Shown here piece by piece: positions 31,304 to 40,713 of a stretch of 64,000 nucleotides of DNA. The position numbers and the translations under genes are program-made. This DNA comes from JAVVSR01 sp964604875. GTDB lineage: Bacteria > Bacillota > Clostridia > Christensenellales > CAG-917. The notes under the pieces are model-generated. The model saw only the letters and a program-made list of their open reading frames with translations. It was not told the origin of the DNA and searched no databases. Each line of letters starts with the position of its first letter. Position 1 is the first letter of the stretch. The stretch spans positions 1 through 64,000 of the forward strand of contig CAZSAC010000001.1 in the NCBI GenBank assembly GCA_964604875.1, in the 5' to 3' direction.

Positions 31304-32896
31304 TTATTTTGCGTAATCTACGCTTCTGATTTCACGGACTACGGTGACTTTAATTTGTCCCGGATATTCCAGCTCGGACTCGAGCTTAGCCGCAATCTCC
31401 TTTGCTAAAAATACGGTTGTAGTATCATCTACGACTTCAGGCTTAACCATAACACGGATTTCCCGCCCAGCCTGTATTGCATATGATTGCTCAACCCCTG
31501 CGAACGAATTTGCTAAGGTTTCCAATTTTTCAATACGTTTTACATAGTTTTCTAACGATTCGCGTCTTGCGCCGGGGCGTGCGCTGGAAATAGCGTCCGC
31601 AGCCTGAACAAGAACAGCCTCGATAGTTGTCGCCTCGATATCATTATGATGCGCGGCGATAGCGTGAATTACATCGTTGTGTTCCTTATACTTTTTGACA
31701 AGGTCTACGCCGATTTGAACGTGAGTGCCCTCAATTTCGTGGTCGACAGCTTTACCAATATCGTGCAATAAACCCGCGCGTTTTGCAACTTTTACGTCTG
31801 CGCCAAGTTCACTTGCCATCATACCTGCCAAAAATGCAACCTCAAGCGAGTGTTTCAAGCAGTTTTGACCATAGCTAGTACGATATTTAAGTCTGCCTAA
31901 CACCTTGATAAGCTCGGGATGAATGCCATAGATACCACATTCAAAGACAGCGTTTTCACCCGCTTCTTTGATGGATACTTCAACTTCTTTCCTTACCTTA
32001 TCAACAATTTCCTCGATTCTGGCAGGATGAATTCTGCCGTCGGCAATCAATTTTTCTAAAGCAATACGAGCAACTTCCCTACGTACGGGGTCAAAACCGG
32101 ATAAGGTAACAACGTCAGGGGTATCGTCAATAATGAAATCAACGCCTGTTGCGCTTTCCAACGCTCTAATGTTCCTGCCGACACGCCCGATAATGCGCCC
32201 TTTCATATCATCGCTGGGTAGCGCCACTACGCTTACCGTTGTTTCGGTTGCGTGGTCTGCCGCGCAACGTTGTATTGCTAAACTGATGATATTCTGCGCT
32301 TTGCGCTCAGCCTGTTCACGCGCTTCTGCCTCGATACTTTTGGCTTCTTGAGCCGCGTCTTTCTTTGCGGTTTCAATTAAGCCTGCCATAAGTTGTGATT
32401 TTGCTTCGTCTTTGGTCATACCTGACACACGTTCAAGTTCCTGCTCCATAATATATTGAGCGTTCTTGAGTTTGTCTTCGATGCCTTGTAATTCCGCCTC
32501 TTTTTGAGCAATTTGGGATTTCTGCGCTTCAACCTGCTCAAGTTTTTTGTCAAGCGAGTCGTCTTTCTTGTCTAAATAGCTTTCCTTTTGTTGCAAGCGT
32601 GACTCTACTTTTTGAAGCTCAGTTCGTTTTTCCTTGGATTCCTTTTCGAACTCGATTCGCAATTTGTGTTGTTCTTCTTTTGCCTCTAAAAGCGCCTCTT
32701 TTCTGAGGGTTTTGGCTTCTAAATGCGCTTCATCGATTATCCTAGCCGATTCGGTTTTGGCAAGTCCGATTTTGTTTATGGAATACTGTCTATATGCTAT
32801 ATATCCAACAGCGCCTCCAACGGCAAGCGCGCCAAGCGCAATACCAATCGTACCACCCACCGACATAGCAAGCATAAACACAAAATTGCCTGTCAT
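31304..32896 (-). CDS. rny: Ribonuclease Y
   Basis: A 530-residue membrane-anchored endoribonuclease that starts mRNA decay. N-terminal membrane helix (about 5-30), long coiled coil (about 40-200, Lys/Glu/Gln rich), KH domain (GRIIGRVGRNIRALESATGVDFIIDDTP, about 222-250), HD domain with RAGLLHDIGKAVDHE (about 366-380), and a C-terminal domain. Length and order match B. subtilis RNase Y. It lies after recA and has its own promoter. Confidence 0.97.
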   Translation of the reverse strand: MTGNFVFMLAMSVGGTIGIALGALAVGGAVGYIAYRQYSINKIGLAKTESARIIDEAHLEAKTLRKEALLEAKEEQHKLRIEFEKESKEKRTELQKVESRLQQKESYLDKKDDSLDKKLEQVEAQKSQIAQKEAELQGIEDKLKNAQYIMEQELERVSGMTKDEAKSQLMAGLIETAKKDAAQEAKSIEAEAREQAERKAQNIISLAIQRCAADHATETTVSVVALPSDDMKGRIIGRVGRNIRALESATGVDFIIDDTPDVVTLSGFDPVRREVARIALEKLIADGRIHPARIEEIVDKVRKEVEVSIKEAGENAVFECGIYGIHPELIKVLGRLKYRTSYGQNCLKHSLEVAFLAGMMASELGADVKVAKRAGLLHDIGKAVDHEIEGTHVQIGVDLVKKYKEHNDVIHAIAAHHNDIEATTIEAVLVQAADAISSARPGARRESLENYVKRIEKLETLANSFAGVEQSYAIQAGREIRVMVKPEVVDDTTTVFLAKEIAAKLESELEYPGQIKVTVVREIRSVDYAK

Positions 32897-32980
32897 TGTG
32901 GTTTTAACCTCCTATATATTCATAAAACCGTTTATGATTTGCCGTTCGCATTACTACAAATCACGATTTTAGTTATTAAA

Positions 32981-33010
32981 AGTATACATTAAATACTATA
33001 CATTTGTCAA
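32981..33010 (-). promoter_or_regulatory. Promoter of rny
   Basis: On the minus strand, TTGACA (33005-33010), 18-base spacer, TATACT (32981-32986). Located in the 139-base gap between the recA stop and rny start, with a leader of about 80 bases. Confidence 0.78.
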
Positions 33011-33035
33011 CAATATCAAATTCATCAAAAGAAAA

Positions 33036-34019
33036 CTAATTTCCTTGACGAATGGCAACTTCGATTTCAGCCAAAATTTCGGGGTTATTATTGAGATATT
33101 CTATGGTTTTATCTCTGCCTTGCCCGATTTTCTCATCCTTATACGAAATCCAGCTACCGCTCTTTGTGACGACGTTTTTCTCAATCGCCATATCCAAAAT
33201 ACAACCTACTTTTGAAATACCCTTTCCAAAGATAATATCAAATTCTGCAACCTTAAATGGCGGCGCAACCTTATTCTTTACAATTCTTGCCTTAGTATGA
33301 TTTCCTATAACCTCTTGCCCGTCTTTTAGGGCGTCGGTACGACGAATATCAATTCTAACGCTGGAATAAAACTTTAAAGCCTTTCCGCCCGTTGTGGTTT
33401 CGGGATTGCCAAACATTACGCCGATTTTGTCACGCAGCTGATTTATAAACACGATACTGCACTTTGTTTTTCCGCAGATAGCCGTGAGTTTTCTTAAAGC
33501 TTGACTCATCAAACGAGCCTGCAAGCCCATATGACTATCGCCCATTTCGCCGTCGATTTCGGCTTGCGGAGTCAGCGCGGCAACGCTGTCAACAACAATA
33601 ATATCGATAGAATTGCTTCTAACCAACGTATCAACGATATCCAAAGCCTGCTCTCCATTATCTGGCTGAGAGATATACATATCGTTGATTTGCACGCCTA
33701 ATGCTTGAGCATAATAAGGGTCAAGCGCGTGTTCTGCGTCAATGAACGCCGCCGTCCCGCCTTTTTTTTGAGTTTCTGCGATTATGTGAAGCGCAACCGT
33801 GGTTTTACCCGAGGATTCCGGCCCGTATATTTCAATAATTCTACCACGAGGTATACCTCCGATTCCCAACGCCATATCTAAAGTTAAACAGCCTGTGGGG
33901 ATTGCGTCAACCTTTTGGATTTCGGATTCTCCAAACTTCATAATTGCGCCCTTGCCGAACTGCTTTTCAATTTTTTGTAGAGCGTGTTCGAGGGAGTTTA
34001 CATCAATTTTATCTGCCAT
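33036..34019 (-). CDS. recA: Recombinase RecA
   Basis: 327 residues. Walker A GPESSGKTTVALH (about 66-78), Walker B IIVVDSVAALTP, loop L1/L2 region MGLQARLMSQALRKLT and FINQLRDKIGVMFGNPETTTGGKALKFY are all intact. It ends AEIEVAIRQGN, without the longer acidic tail found in many RecA proteins. GGAGAAAAAG precedes the ATG. No LexA-like box was found upstream, and the gene follows cinA in a housekeeping operon. Confidence 0.98.
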   Translation of the reverse strand: MADKIDVNSLEHALQKIEKQFGKGAIMKFGESEIQKVDAIPTGCLTLDMALGIGGIPRGRIIEIYGPESSGKTTVALHIIAETQKKGGTAAFIDAEHALDPYYAQALGVQINDMYISQPDNGEQALDIVDTLVRSNSIDIIVVDSVAALTPQAEIDGEMGDSHMGLQARLMSQALRKLTAICGKTKCSIVFINQLRDKIGVMFGNPETTTGGKALKFYSSVRIDIRRTDALKDGQEVIGNHTKARIVKNKVAPPFKVAEFDIIFGKGISKVGCILDMAIEKNVVTKSGSWISYKDEKIGQGRDKTIEYLNNNPEILAEIEVAIRQGN

Positions 34020-34038
34020 CTTTTTCTCCTTTGCTTAC

Positions 34039-34512
34039 TTAATTATATTTTTTTAGAAACAAAAAAAGTTGTTCTAAAATAAATTCTGTGGCTTTTTTGC
34101 GTATTTCTAAACGATTTCCCGCAAAAATTTGTTTAAAAGTCAGTTTGCAATTTTTTGTTGCCAAACCAAAATATACAAGCCCTACAGGCTTATCCAAACT
34201 TCCGCCGTCGGGGCCGGCAATACCCGTTGTCGAGATTGCTATATCGGCGTTATTTAATAGCCCTTGCGCCATTTCTAGCGCCGTTTCAGAAGACACTGCG
34301 CTAAAACTGTTTAATGTCTTTTCCGATACGTGTAAACGCTTCATTTTAGACTCGTTGCTATAGCTTACAATCCCCTCAAATAGATTTTGAGAAATGCCCG
34401 CTATATCAACCAAACTAGACGTTACCATACCGCCCGTAAGACTTTCGGCAACGGCTAGGGTTAAGCCTTTTTCCCTCAATAGTTTTGCTATCTCTTCAGC
34501 GTATTTTATCAT
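34039..34512 (-). CDS. pncC: CinA C-terminal domain protein (nicotinamide-nucleotide amidase)
   Basis: 157 residues, a stand-alone CinA-C/PncC domain: AEEIAKLLREKGLTLAVAESLTGGMVTSSLVDIAG (about 5-40), FEGIVSYSNESK, TTGIAGPDGGSLDKPVGLVYFG (about 96-117). Deamidates NMN in NAD salvage. The N-terminal MoCF-like domain of full CinA is absent. Overlaps the pgsA stop by 4 bases and precedes recA, a widely conserved link. Confidence 0.92.
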   Translation of the reverse strand: MIKYAEEIAKLLREKGLTLAVAESLTGGMVTSSLVDIAGISQNLFEGIVSYSNESKMKRLHVSEKTLNSFSAVSSETALEMAQGLLNNADIAISTTGIAGPDGGSLDKPVGLVYFGLATKNCKLTFKQIFAGNRLEIRKKATEFILEQLFLFLKKYN

Positions 34513-35132
34513 TTATTTTCTGAAGTGGACGGTTCAGTCTCAACAACCGTTTGAGCAGCAATAGGCGTATCCGCTAATACCGCGCGGTTTTTGAAGATGT
34601 AATTTATCCCCGAATAGATTGAGAATAACGCTCCAAGATAGAACGTAATTTTGCCTAACCAAGTGAAAAAAGCAAAGTCGCCAAATACAATAGCATCCAA
34701 GAACAATGCGCTCAAGCCAATGTCAAGAAAAATTGTTTTTATTTTGCCCCAAACGTCGGCGGCGATAACAACCTTCTTTTTTGCGGCGATAGACCTAAAT
34801 GCGCTGACGATAAATTCCCTGCTCATAATCAAACCGCACACGATTGCGCCCCAAGGGTTTGTCAAAGTGCCATCTCCGACATATACAAAAAGCATAACGA
34901 CAACAATAACTTTATCCGCTATCGGGTCTAAAAACTTGCCTAAATCCGTAACAAGATTTCTACTGCGGGCGATGTGTCCGTCAATAAAATCAGTACAACA
35001 GCAAAGCACGAACAAAACGCAAGCTATAATATCATTTGCGATAGGCGCAGACGGAATTTCCACATAGTATGCAACCAGAACAAGCGGAATTAAAAAGATT
35101 CTTGCAAGAGTGATTTTGTTTGGTAAATTCAT
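34509..35132 (-). CDS. pgsA: CDP-diacylglycerol-glycerol-3-phosphate 3-phosphatidyltransferase
   Basis: 207 residues. The CDP-alcohol phosphotransferase motif (D-x2-DG-x2-AR-x8-G-x3-D-x3-D) is seen in DFIDGHIARSRNLVTDLG, followed by KFLDPIADK (about 48-74). About five to six membrane helices. Makes phosphatidylglycerophosphate for anionic lipids. Overlaps rimO upstream and pncC downstream by 4 bases each. Confidence 0.94.
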   Translation of the reverse strand: MNLPNKITLARIFLIPLVLVAYYVEIPSAPIANDIIACVLFVLCCCTDFIDGHIARSRNLVTDLGKFLDPIADKVIVVVMLFVYVGDGTLTNPWGAIVCGLIMSREFIVSAFRSIAAKKKVVIAADVWGKIKTIFLDIGLSALFLDAIVFGDFAFFTWLGKITFYLGALFSIYSGINYIFKNRAVLADTPIAAQTVVETEPSTSENK

Positions 35133-36451
35133 TTTCTTTCTCCAATCAAGTCGTATTCCTTGAGCGAATTTATTTTTATATTGTAAAAATTTCCTACTTC
35201 AACAAGCTTGTCCGACGAAAAATAGACTCGGCTATCCACGTCGGGAGCGCAAAATTCAGGACGTCCATAAAACATCTGGCAATCATAATCAATGCCTTCA
35301 TAAAGCACTTTAAGGGTTTTATCTATATATTTTTGATTGTTAGACAAAATGACTTCCGATTGTAAAGCCCTTATCGAATCCACCCTTTTATTTTTGGTTG
35401 CGCTCGAAATCTGCCCTTTTAGCTTTGCAGCCGACGTACCGTCCTCTTTGCTGTATGCAAAAAAGCCCGCATAATCCAGTTTGTAGTTTTTGATAAAGTC
35501 ATACAACTCTAAAAATTCGTCTTGCGTTTCGGTCGGAAAGCCTACAATAAAAGAACTTCTTATTGCGATAGAGTCGTCAGTCTCGCGGATTTTTTCAATA
35601 AGTCGTTTTACCCCGTCACTGTCAATGCGTCTATTCATCATCTTAAGTATTCTAGAGCTTATATGTTGAATAGGTATGTCAAGATATTTGCAAATTTTTG
35701 GATTTTTTGATACATAGGAAATTAAATCTGAGCTTACCAGCTCGGGATAGCAATACAGAAGCCTTATCCACTCTATATCCAAGCCGGACAGCTTATCAAG
35801 CAAATTCAGCAACGAATATTTGTCATATAAATCAATGCCGTACCGAGTAATATCCTGCGCTACTAAGTTGATTTCCTTAATTCCATATTCGTCAATCAAA
35901 AATTTCGTTTCATCAACTAAGCCTTCAATTTTCCGTGAGCGGTATTTACCACGGATAGAAGGAATTGCGCAATAGGTGCAATGATTATCGCAGCCGTCGG
36001 CGATTTTCAAGTATGCCGTATGGAACGGCGTGCTTATAACCCTGTTTTTTGTAGGGGTGTCTAATCCGTTAATGCAATAGGCTTTTTCATCAGCTAAAAC
36101 TTGGTTTAAAATCCACGGAAGTCTTTGATAATCGGCAATCCCTAAAAAAGCGTCTACCTCGGGCAAGCTGTTTTTTAAGTCTTGTTTATATCTTTGAGGC
36201 AAGCAACCCGTGACGATAACCTTTATCGGACGAACGGCTTTTTGCTCAGTAAACTCTAAAATTGTGTCAATAGCCTCTTTCTTACTGCTTTCAATAAACG
36301 CGCAGGTATTGATAATTACCACGTCGGCAAGTTCTGCCTCGGTCGTAATTTCATAACCGTTTTCGCTTAATATGTAAAGCATATTTTCTGTATCGACGCG
36401 GTTTTTGTCACAGCCTAGGCTGACCACGCCGACCTTAATCTTTTTATCCAT
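35129..36451 (-). CDS. rimO: Ribosomal protein S12 methylthiotransferase RimO
   Basis: 440 residues. N-terminal methylthiotransferase domain with Cys in VSLGCDKNRVDTE, INTCAFIESSKKEA and VTGCLPQRY (second cluster). Radical SAM motif CDNHCTYCAIPSIRGKYRSR (about 155-174). C-terminal TRAM domain. The GCDKNRVD and KxRSR-type sequences separate RimO from MiaB. Overlaps the ftsK end by 8 bases. Confidence 0.95.
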   Translation of the reverse strand: MDKKIKVGVVSLGCDKNRVDTENMLYILSENGYEITTEAELADVVIINTCAFIESSKKEAIDTILEFTEQKAVRPIKVIVTGCLPQRYKQDLKNSLPEVDAFLGIADYQRLPWILNQVLADEKAYCINGLDTPTKNRVISTPFHTAYLKIADGCDNHCTYCAIPSIRGKYRSRKIEGLVDETKFLIDEYGIKEINLVAQDITRYGIDLYDKYSLLNLLDKLSGLDIEWIRLLYCYPELVSSDLISYVSKNPKICKYLDIPIQHISSRILKMMNRRIDSDGVKRLIEKIRETDDSIAIRSSFIVGFPTETQDEFLELYDFIKNYKLDYAGFFAYSKEDGTSAAKLKGQISSATKNKRVDSIRALQSEVILSNNQKYIDKTLKVLYEGIDYDCQMFYGRPEFCAPDVDSRVYFSSDKLVEVGNFYNIKINSLKEYDLIGERK

Positions 36452-39400
36452 TAAAACCCTCTAAATCATCTGTAACGCCGTAAATTTGGTTGAATTGCTC
36501 CAACGATAACAGCACGTCGCGCCTTTTATTTCCACCTTTATTGGTTGAAACATAACGTTTCTGCTCCATTTCTTCTATAAGCTTTGCCGCCGTCGGATAA
36601 CCTATGGAAAACTTCATTTGTAAACGGGATATAGAAGCTTGTTGTTCCATAACGCAAAGACGTAAAGCCTCAACAAAAAGCTGGTCGCTTTTACCCACTC
36701 TCGGCGAATCGATTGACTCGTCATCTTCTTCATTTTCGTTTTGAGCATATATACTGTTTTGAATTTCCGTATCATAGAAGCACTCATTGTTGGCTTTGAT
36801 ATAATCTACAACCGCCTTAACCTCGTCTCTCTCGACAAGCGTACATTGCAAACGTAACGCCTCCTTGCCTTGAGGAGCGTAAAGCATATCGCCCTTGCCC
36901 AAAAGCTTTTCTGCGCCTCCACCGCCTAAAATCGTCATAGAGTCGGCAGTCGACGTAACGGCAAACGCAATCCTTGACGGAAGGTTGGATTTTATTGTGC
37001 CCGTAACAATATCCACAGACGGACGTTGTGTGGCAACCACCAAATGAATTCCAGCCGCGCGTGACAAACGCGTAATTTTGCCGATTCTGTCTTCAATTTC
37101 TTTTTTCTTAACCAAAATAAAGTCCGCAAGCTCGTCAATGACGCAAACAATGCGCGGAATTTTATTCAATCCGCTTCCTTTTTTGGAAGCAACGGCATTA
37201 TATTCGGCGATGTTTCTAACCTCGTTTTTCTTGAACATTTGGAAACGTTCTTTCATTTCTGTGATAAGCCAATCCAAAGCATTTATCGCAATTTCGGGGT
37301 CATCGATAACCTCGGGGACAAGCAAATGAGGAAGTCCGCTGTATAAATTCAGTTCTACCTGCTTGGGGTCAACTAAAATCAATTTCAAATCATTGGGACC
37401 GCAACGATATAAGAGGCTGACTATAAGCGAGTTGATACAAACGGATTTACCGCTACCTGTAGCGCCCGCAATCAGCATATGAGGCATACTTTCTAAGTCA
37501 CATACGTTGTTTGTGTTGGCAATGTCCTTGCCTAAAGCAAACGTCAAAATAGATTTAGCCCGATTAAACTCCTCAGACATAACCAAGTTTTTCAAGCTTA
37601 CCGTAGCGCGTTTTCTGTTTGGAACTTCAATACCGAAAGCGTCTCTACCCGGTATCGGAGCTTCAAATCTTATTTTATCCGCGCATAGTTTCATCGCTAA
37701 ATCGTGGTCGAGTTTTAAAACGTTATTTACTGATACGCCGTCCGGCATTTTTAGCTCAAACCTTGAAAAAGTCGGCCCTTGCGTAACCCCGATAACCTTA
37801 GCGTCAACCTTAAACTGTGACAAGGTACGTTCCAAAATATCAATTCTGTCGGCATAATCCTCAAGCTCAACCGAATCGTCGCGCCCAAAAAGCAACTCAA
37901 TCGGCGGCGCAAGATAAGGTTGCGAAAGCCCTCTTTCTTTTATGGCTTGGTCAATAGATATTTGCTCGGGTTTCGTCTTTTTCGGCGTCTCGGGTGAAAG
38001 CTTAACGGGTTCCGCCTTTTTGCCGATAGGAAAATCGTTGTTATAAGAGGAAGGTTTTTCTAAGGCAACGTCGTCCTTAGCTTTATTTCGTTCCACAGGG
38101 GTATCAATTTCTTTTTCGACCTTTTCAACTTCGCTTTCAGACGGCATAATTACGCTTGTATCCACAGTTTCCGAGATAGACGGCGTAACAATATTTTGCG
38201 GTTTTTCAAATCGGGAAAAGTCACCCAAAGAGGGGCTGTCGTCAACTGTCGGATTTTGTGTTTTATTTTCAACAGGTTGAGCGGGGGCGTCACTAGCTTT
38301 TGGTTTTTTGGATTTTCCAAATAGGCTGAAAATACTGCCGACTTCTTCAACACCGATACCGCCGTTTTTTGGCGTTTCACTTTGAACAGGCTCGGCAGAA
38401 GGAGTAGGTTTTTCTTCATAAGCTGGCGCCTGAGACGGTTTTTCCACAGTCGGCTTTGAAATATGCAATTTCGATTCAACAACAGGACGGGGCGGCATTG
38501 GCGGTATAGGCTTAATTTCCGATACTGTCGGCTCTTGTCGTGGTGTTTTATCAACTGAAGGTTTATCTTTCTTTTCCCCAAACAAAATATCCTTGATAAA
38601 TGCGGGCATATTTTCGTCAGGCTCAACATTTTTTCGGGTATCTTCAATAATCGGTTGCGGTTTTTCAACCTCGGGCGCAGGCGCAGGCTCAGGCTCAACA
38701 GGTGGTGTCGCTTTCGGGTTGACTATGCGTTTTGATGCGGCTCCGTAAACGTCGCTGGGTTTTACGTCAGAATTAATGATATATCCGATGCGCTCTTGCA
38801 TATCTTTGATACGCCCTTCTTCTGTGTTATCAATTCCAAACGCTTCTTTAATAGATTTGGGCTTTGAATCCGCCTTTTCGTTTTGCATCTCGACGTTGAA
38901 ATTGAACGGCAAAGACGATTTTGGCACTTTTTTATGCGCAGGTATAACGTCGTCATTTTCGGAGGTGCCGAAAAGTACGGGTTTATCACCGTCGTTGTTT
39001 TGAGCGTCGTTTTTTGCTTTTCTGTTTCCAAAAAGCTTTTCACGAGAACGGCGACGGCGTTCCTCCTCGGATTCAGGCATCGCCTCAATTTCAGAATCAT
39101 TGACTTTATCCGCGCTGTCTTTATTGGGAAACATTGCGTCAAAGCCTTGCTTTTGTTGTTGTTTAATTTGTTTTTTCCCTGCAAGCTTAAACTCGGGACC
39201 TTCGCCATCGTTATCGATTGTGCCAATAAACAATCTTGACCCAACGTCTGTAGGATAAGCCCTTTCATCGGGATTTTGTTTAGAAAAGTCAGTCAAAGAC
39301 GGTTTGTCGTCTTTAGAACGTTTAATTTTGGTTTGTTTGGCGCGATAAGGGCTTTTCCTTTTAAACAATGGATAAAACGACGCCAACGCAGCAGCGGAAA

Positions 39401-39863
39401 ACAGCACCAACAATACAATCAAAAAGAACGTTGTTGAAAGCTTCATAACGGGATAGGCAAAAATTGAACCTATCCAACCCGCCGGAGTGCCGATGTTATA
39501 GCTTTGTTTTAAAAATGCGCCGTAATTATTCCCTTCCAGCATACCTTTAGTAAACCACACGTGGAATATCATAACGCCTAAAACAAACAAGAAAATATAT
39601 TTGAGCGCTTTATCCGCCGCAAGCGTCGGGCGCCTACCAAGCGTAATAGCTGCGCCGATTATAATACCGCAAATGGCGTACGCATATGCGACAAAACCAA
39701 AAACTCCGATTAAAAAACCGGATATCATCTTGCCCATATTACCAAGCGCGTTACATAGCGACAGGGTTGACAAAAGGCTTATAATTATAATCAAAATTCC
39801 GACTGCAATTCTATTTGCAGTGCTTTCATATCGACCATAGTTGTTTGGATTATTGTTATTCAA
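36444..39863 (-). CDS. ftsK: DNA translocase FtsK/SpoIIIE
   Basis: 1139 residues. Four N-terminal membrane helices (about 15-170), a very long charged, Pro/Glu/Lys-rich linker (about 180-640), then the RecA-like motor with alpha/beta domains, Walker A IAGATGSGKSVCIN (about 800), Walker B IVCVIDELADF, and a C-terminal gamma winged helix (LFVEALRLCVMEQQASISRLQMKF...). It pumps chromosome through the division or sporulation septum. The start is TTG with GGAGG 6 bases upstream. B. subtilis SpoIIIE is about 790 residues, so the linker is unusually long. It could serve as FtsK/SftA, SpoIIIE or both. Confidence 0.94.
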   Translation of the reverse strand: MNNNNPNNYGRYESTANRIAVGILIIIISLLSTLSLCNALGNMGKMISGFLIGVFGFVAYAYAICGIIIGAAITLGRRPTLAADKALKYIFLFVLGVMIFHVWFTKGMLEGNNYGAFLKQSYNIGTPAGWIGSIFAYPVMKLSTTFFLIVLLVLFSAAALASFYPLFKRKSPYRAKQTKIKRSKDDKPSLTDFSKQNPDERAYPTDVGSRLFIGTIDNDGEGPEFKLAGKKQIKQQQKQGFDAMFPNKDSADKVNDSEIEAMPESEEERRRRSREKLFGNRKAKNDAQNNDGDKPVLFGTSENDDVIPAHKKVPKSSLPFNFNVEMQNEKADSKPKSIKEAFGIDNTEEGRIKDMQERIGYIINSDVKPSDVYGAASKRIVNPKATPPVEPEPAPAPEVEKPQPIIEDTRKNVEPDENMPAFIKDILFGEKKDKPSVDKTPRQEPTVSEIKPIPPMPPRPVVESKLHISKPTVEKPSQAPAYEEKPTPSAEPVQSETPKNGGIGVEEVGSIFSLFGKSKKPKASDAPAQPVENKTQNPTVDDSPSLGDFSRFEKPQNIVTPSISETVDTSVIMPSESEVEKVEKEIDTPVERNKAKDDVALEKPSSYNNDFPIGKKAEPVKLSPETPKKTKPEQISIDQAIKERGLSQPYLAPPIELLFGRDDSVELEDYADRIDILERTLSQFKVDAKVIGVTQGPTFSRFELKMPDGVSVNNVLKLDHDLAMKLCADKIRFEAPIPGRDAFGIEVPNRKRATVSLKNLVMSEEFNRAKSILTFALGKDIANTNNVCDLESMPHMLIAGATGSGKSVCINSLIVSLLYRCGPNDLKLILVDPKQVELNLYSGLPHLLVPEVIDDPEIAINALDWLITEMKERFQMFKKNEVRNIAEYNAVASKKGSGLNKIPRIVCVIDELADFILVKKKEIEDRIGKITRLSRAAGIHLVVATQRPSVDIVTGTIKSNLPSRIAFAVTSTADSMTILGGGGAEKLLGKGDMLYAPQGKEALRLQCTLVERDEVKAVVDYIKANNECFYDTEIQNSIYAQNENEEDDESIDSPRVGKSDQLFVEALRLCVMEQQASISRLQMKFSIGYPTAAKLIEEMEQKRYVSTNKGGNKRRDVLLSLEQFNQIYGVTDDLEGFNG

Positions 39864-39891
39864 AGTTGCCTCCGAAATAAGTTGTATATTG

Positions 39892-39920
39892 ATTATAACA
39901 TTATATTATTTGTATTACAA
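39892..39920 (-). promoter_or_regulatory. Promoter of ftsK operon
   Basis: On the minus strand, TTGTAA (39915-39920), 17-base spacer, TATAAT (39892-39897). The same hexamers and spacing are found in front of the OLE RNA. A TGTCGAA sequence (plus strand 39941-39947) lies about 20 bases upstream. Confidence 0.72.
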
Positions 39921-39948
39921 TGTTTGCCGAGCAAAAATAGTGTCGAAA

Positions 39949-40713
39949 TTACTCGATTTCCTCAAAGTCTTCGTCTTTTAAGAAGTCGGGAATTTCGTCA
40001 TAGTCCACCAAAGTTTCGTCGTCGGAAAGCTCATCCTCGTCTAAAACTTCCTCATCTTCTATGTAAGACGTTGCCGCCACTTCCGAATTGGCTTGCGAAT
40101 CTCCTCCGACGATAATCAGTTCAGGCTCGTCCACAAGCTCTCGTTTAAAATACAGCCCTTCTCTGTCGGCGGTATTAAAGTTTTGGTCAAGCCGAGAAAT
40201 ACGTTCCAAAACCTCATTGTAGTCAGGCAGATTTTCCAAGGATTCTATTTGGAACTTCCTTAAAAATTCTTCCGTCGTGCCAAACAATACCGGACGACCT
40301 ACGGCTTCCTTTCTGCCTTTAACTTCAATCAAATTAATCTTCATAAGCATTGACAGCGCATAGTCGGGGTCTTTACCTTTTATTTCCTCAATTTCCAAAC
40401 GGGTTATCGGTTGCTTGTATGCAACAATAGACAAAACCTCCAACAAACTTTGAGATAAGGCTTTTTCTCTTATAGGAGTCAAAACGTCGGCTAAGGTGTC
40501 GCCGTATTTTTGATTTGACGCAAATTGAAGTTTATCTCCAAAGGTGCACAACAAAATACCGCTGTCACCGCCGTATTTTAACTTTAAATTTTCGATAACC
40601 TTATTAAGTTCCCTAGTTGTCAGCGCAGGAATATGTTCGATTAAATCCTTTTTTGAAAGCGGTTCTCCCGAAGCAAAAATCAAAGCCTCAACTGTTTCCT
40701 GAATATTCTGCAA
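39949..40713 (-). CDS. scpB: Segregation and condensation protein ScpB
   Basis: 254 residues. Two winged-helix domains (IQETVEALIFASGEPLSKKDLIEHIP and LLEVLSIVAYKQPITRLEIEEIKGKDPDYALSMLMKINLIEVKGRKEAVGRPVLFGTTEEFLRKF) are typical and end near residue 160. A long acidic tail follows (about 205-254, ending EDEEVLDEDELSDDETL...), longer than in B. subtilis ScpB (about 197 residues). Start is TTG with GGAGG upstream. It partners ScpA and Smc. Overlaps scpA by 26 bases. Confidence 0.94.
   Translation of the reverse strand: MQNIQETVEALIFASGEPLSKKDLIEHIPALTTRELNKVIENLKLKYGGDSGILLCTFGDKLQFASNQKYGDTLADVLTPIREKALSQSLLEVLSIVAYKQPITRLEIEEIKGKDPDYALSMLMKINLIEVKGRKEAVGRPVLFGTTEEFLRKFQIESLENLPDYNEVLERISRLDQNFNTADREGLYFKRELVDEPELIIVGGDSQANSEVAATSYIEDEEVLDEDELSDDETLVDYDEIPDFLKDEDFEEIE

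Noticed and set aside
38150..39268. Two long alternative minus-strand frames inside ftsK
   Set aside because: They arise from the low-complexity linker of ftsK in another frame, with Arg/Leu/Lys-rich nonsense composition and no ribosome site.
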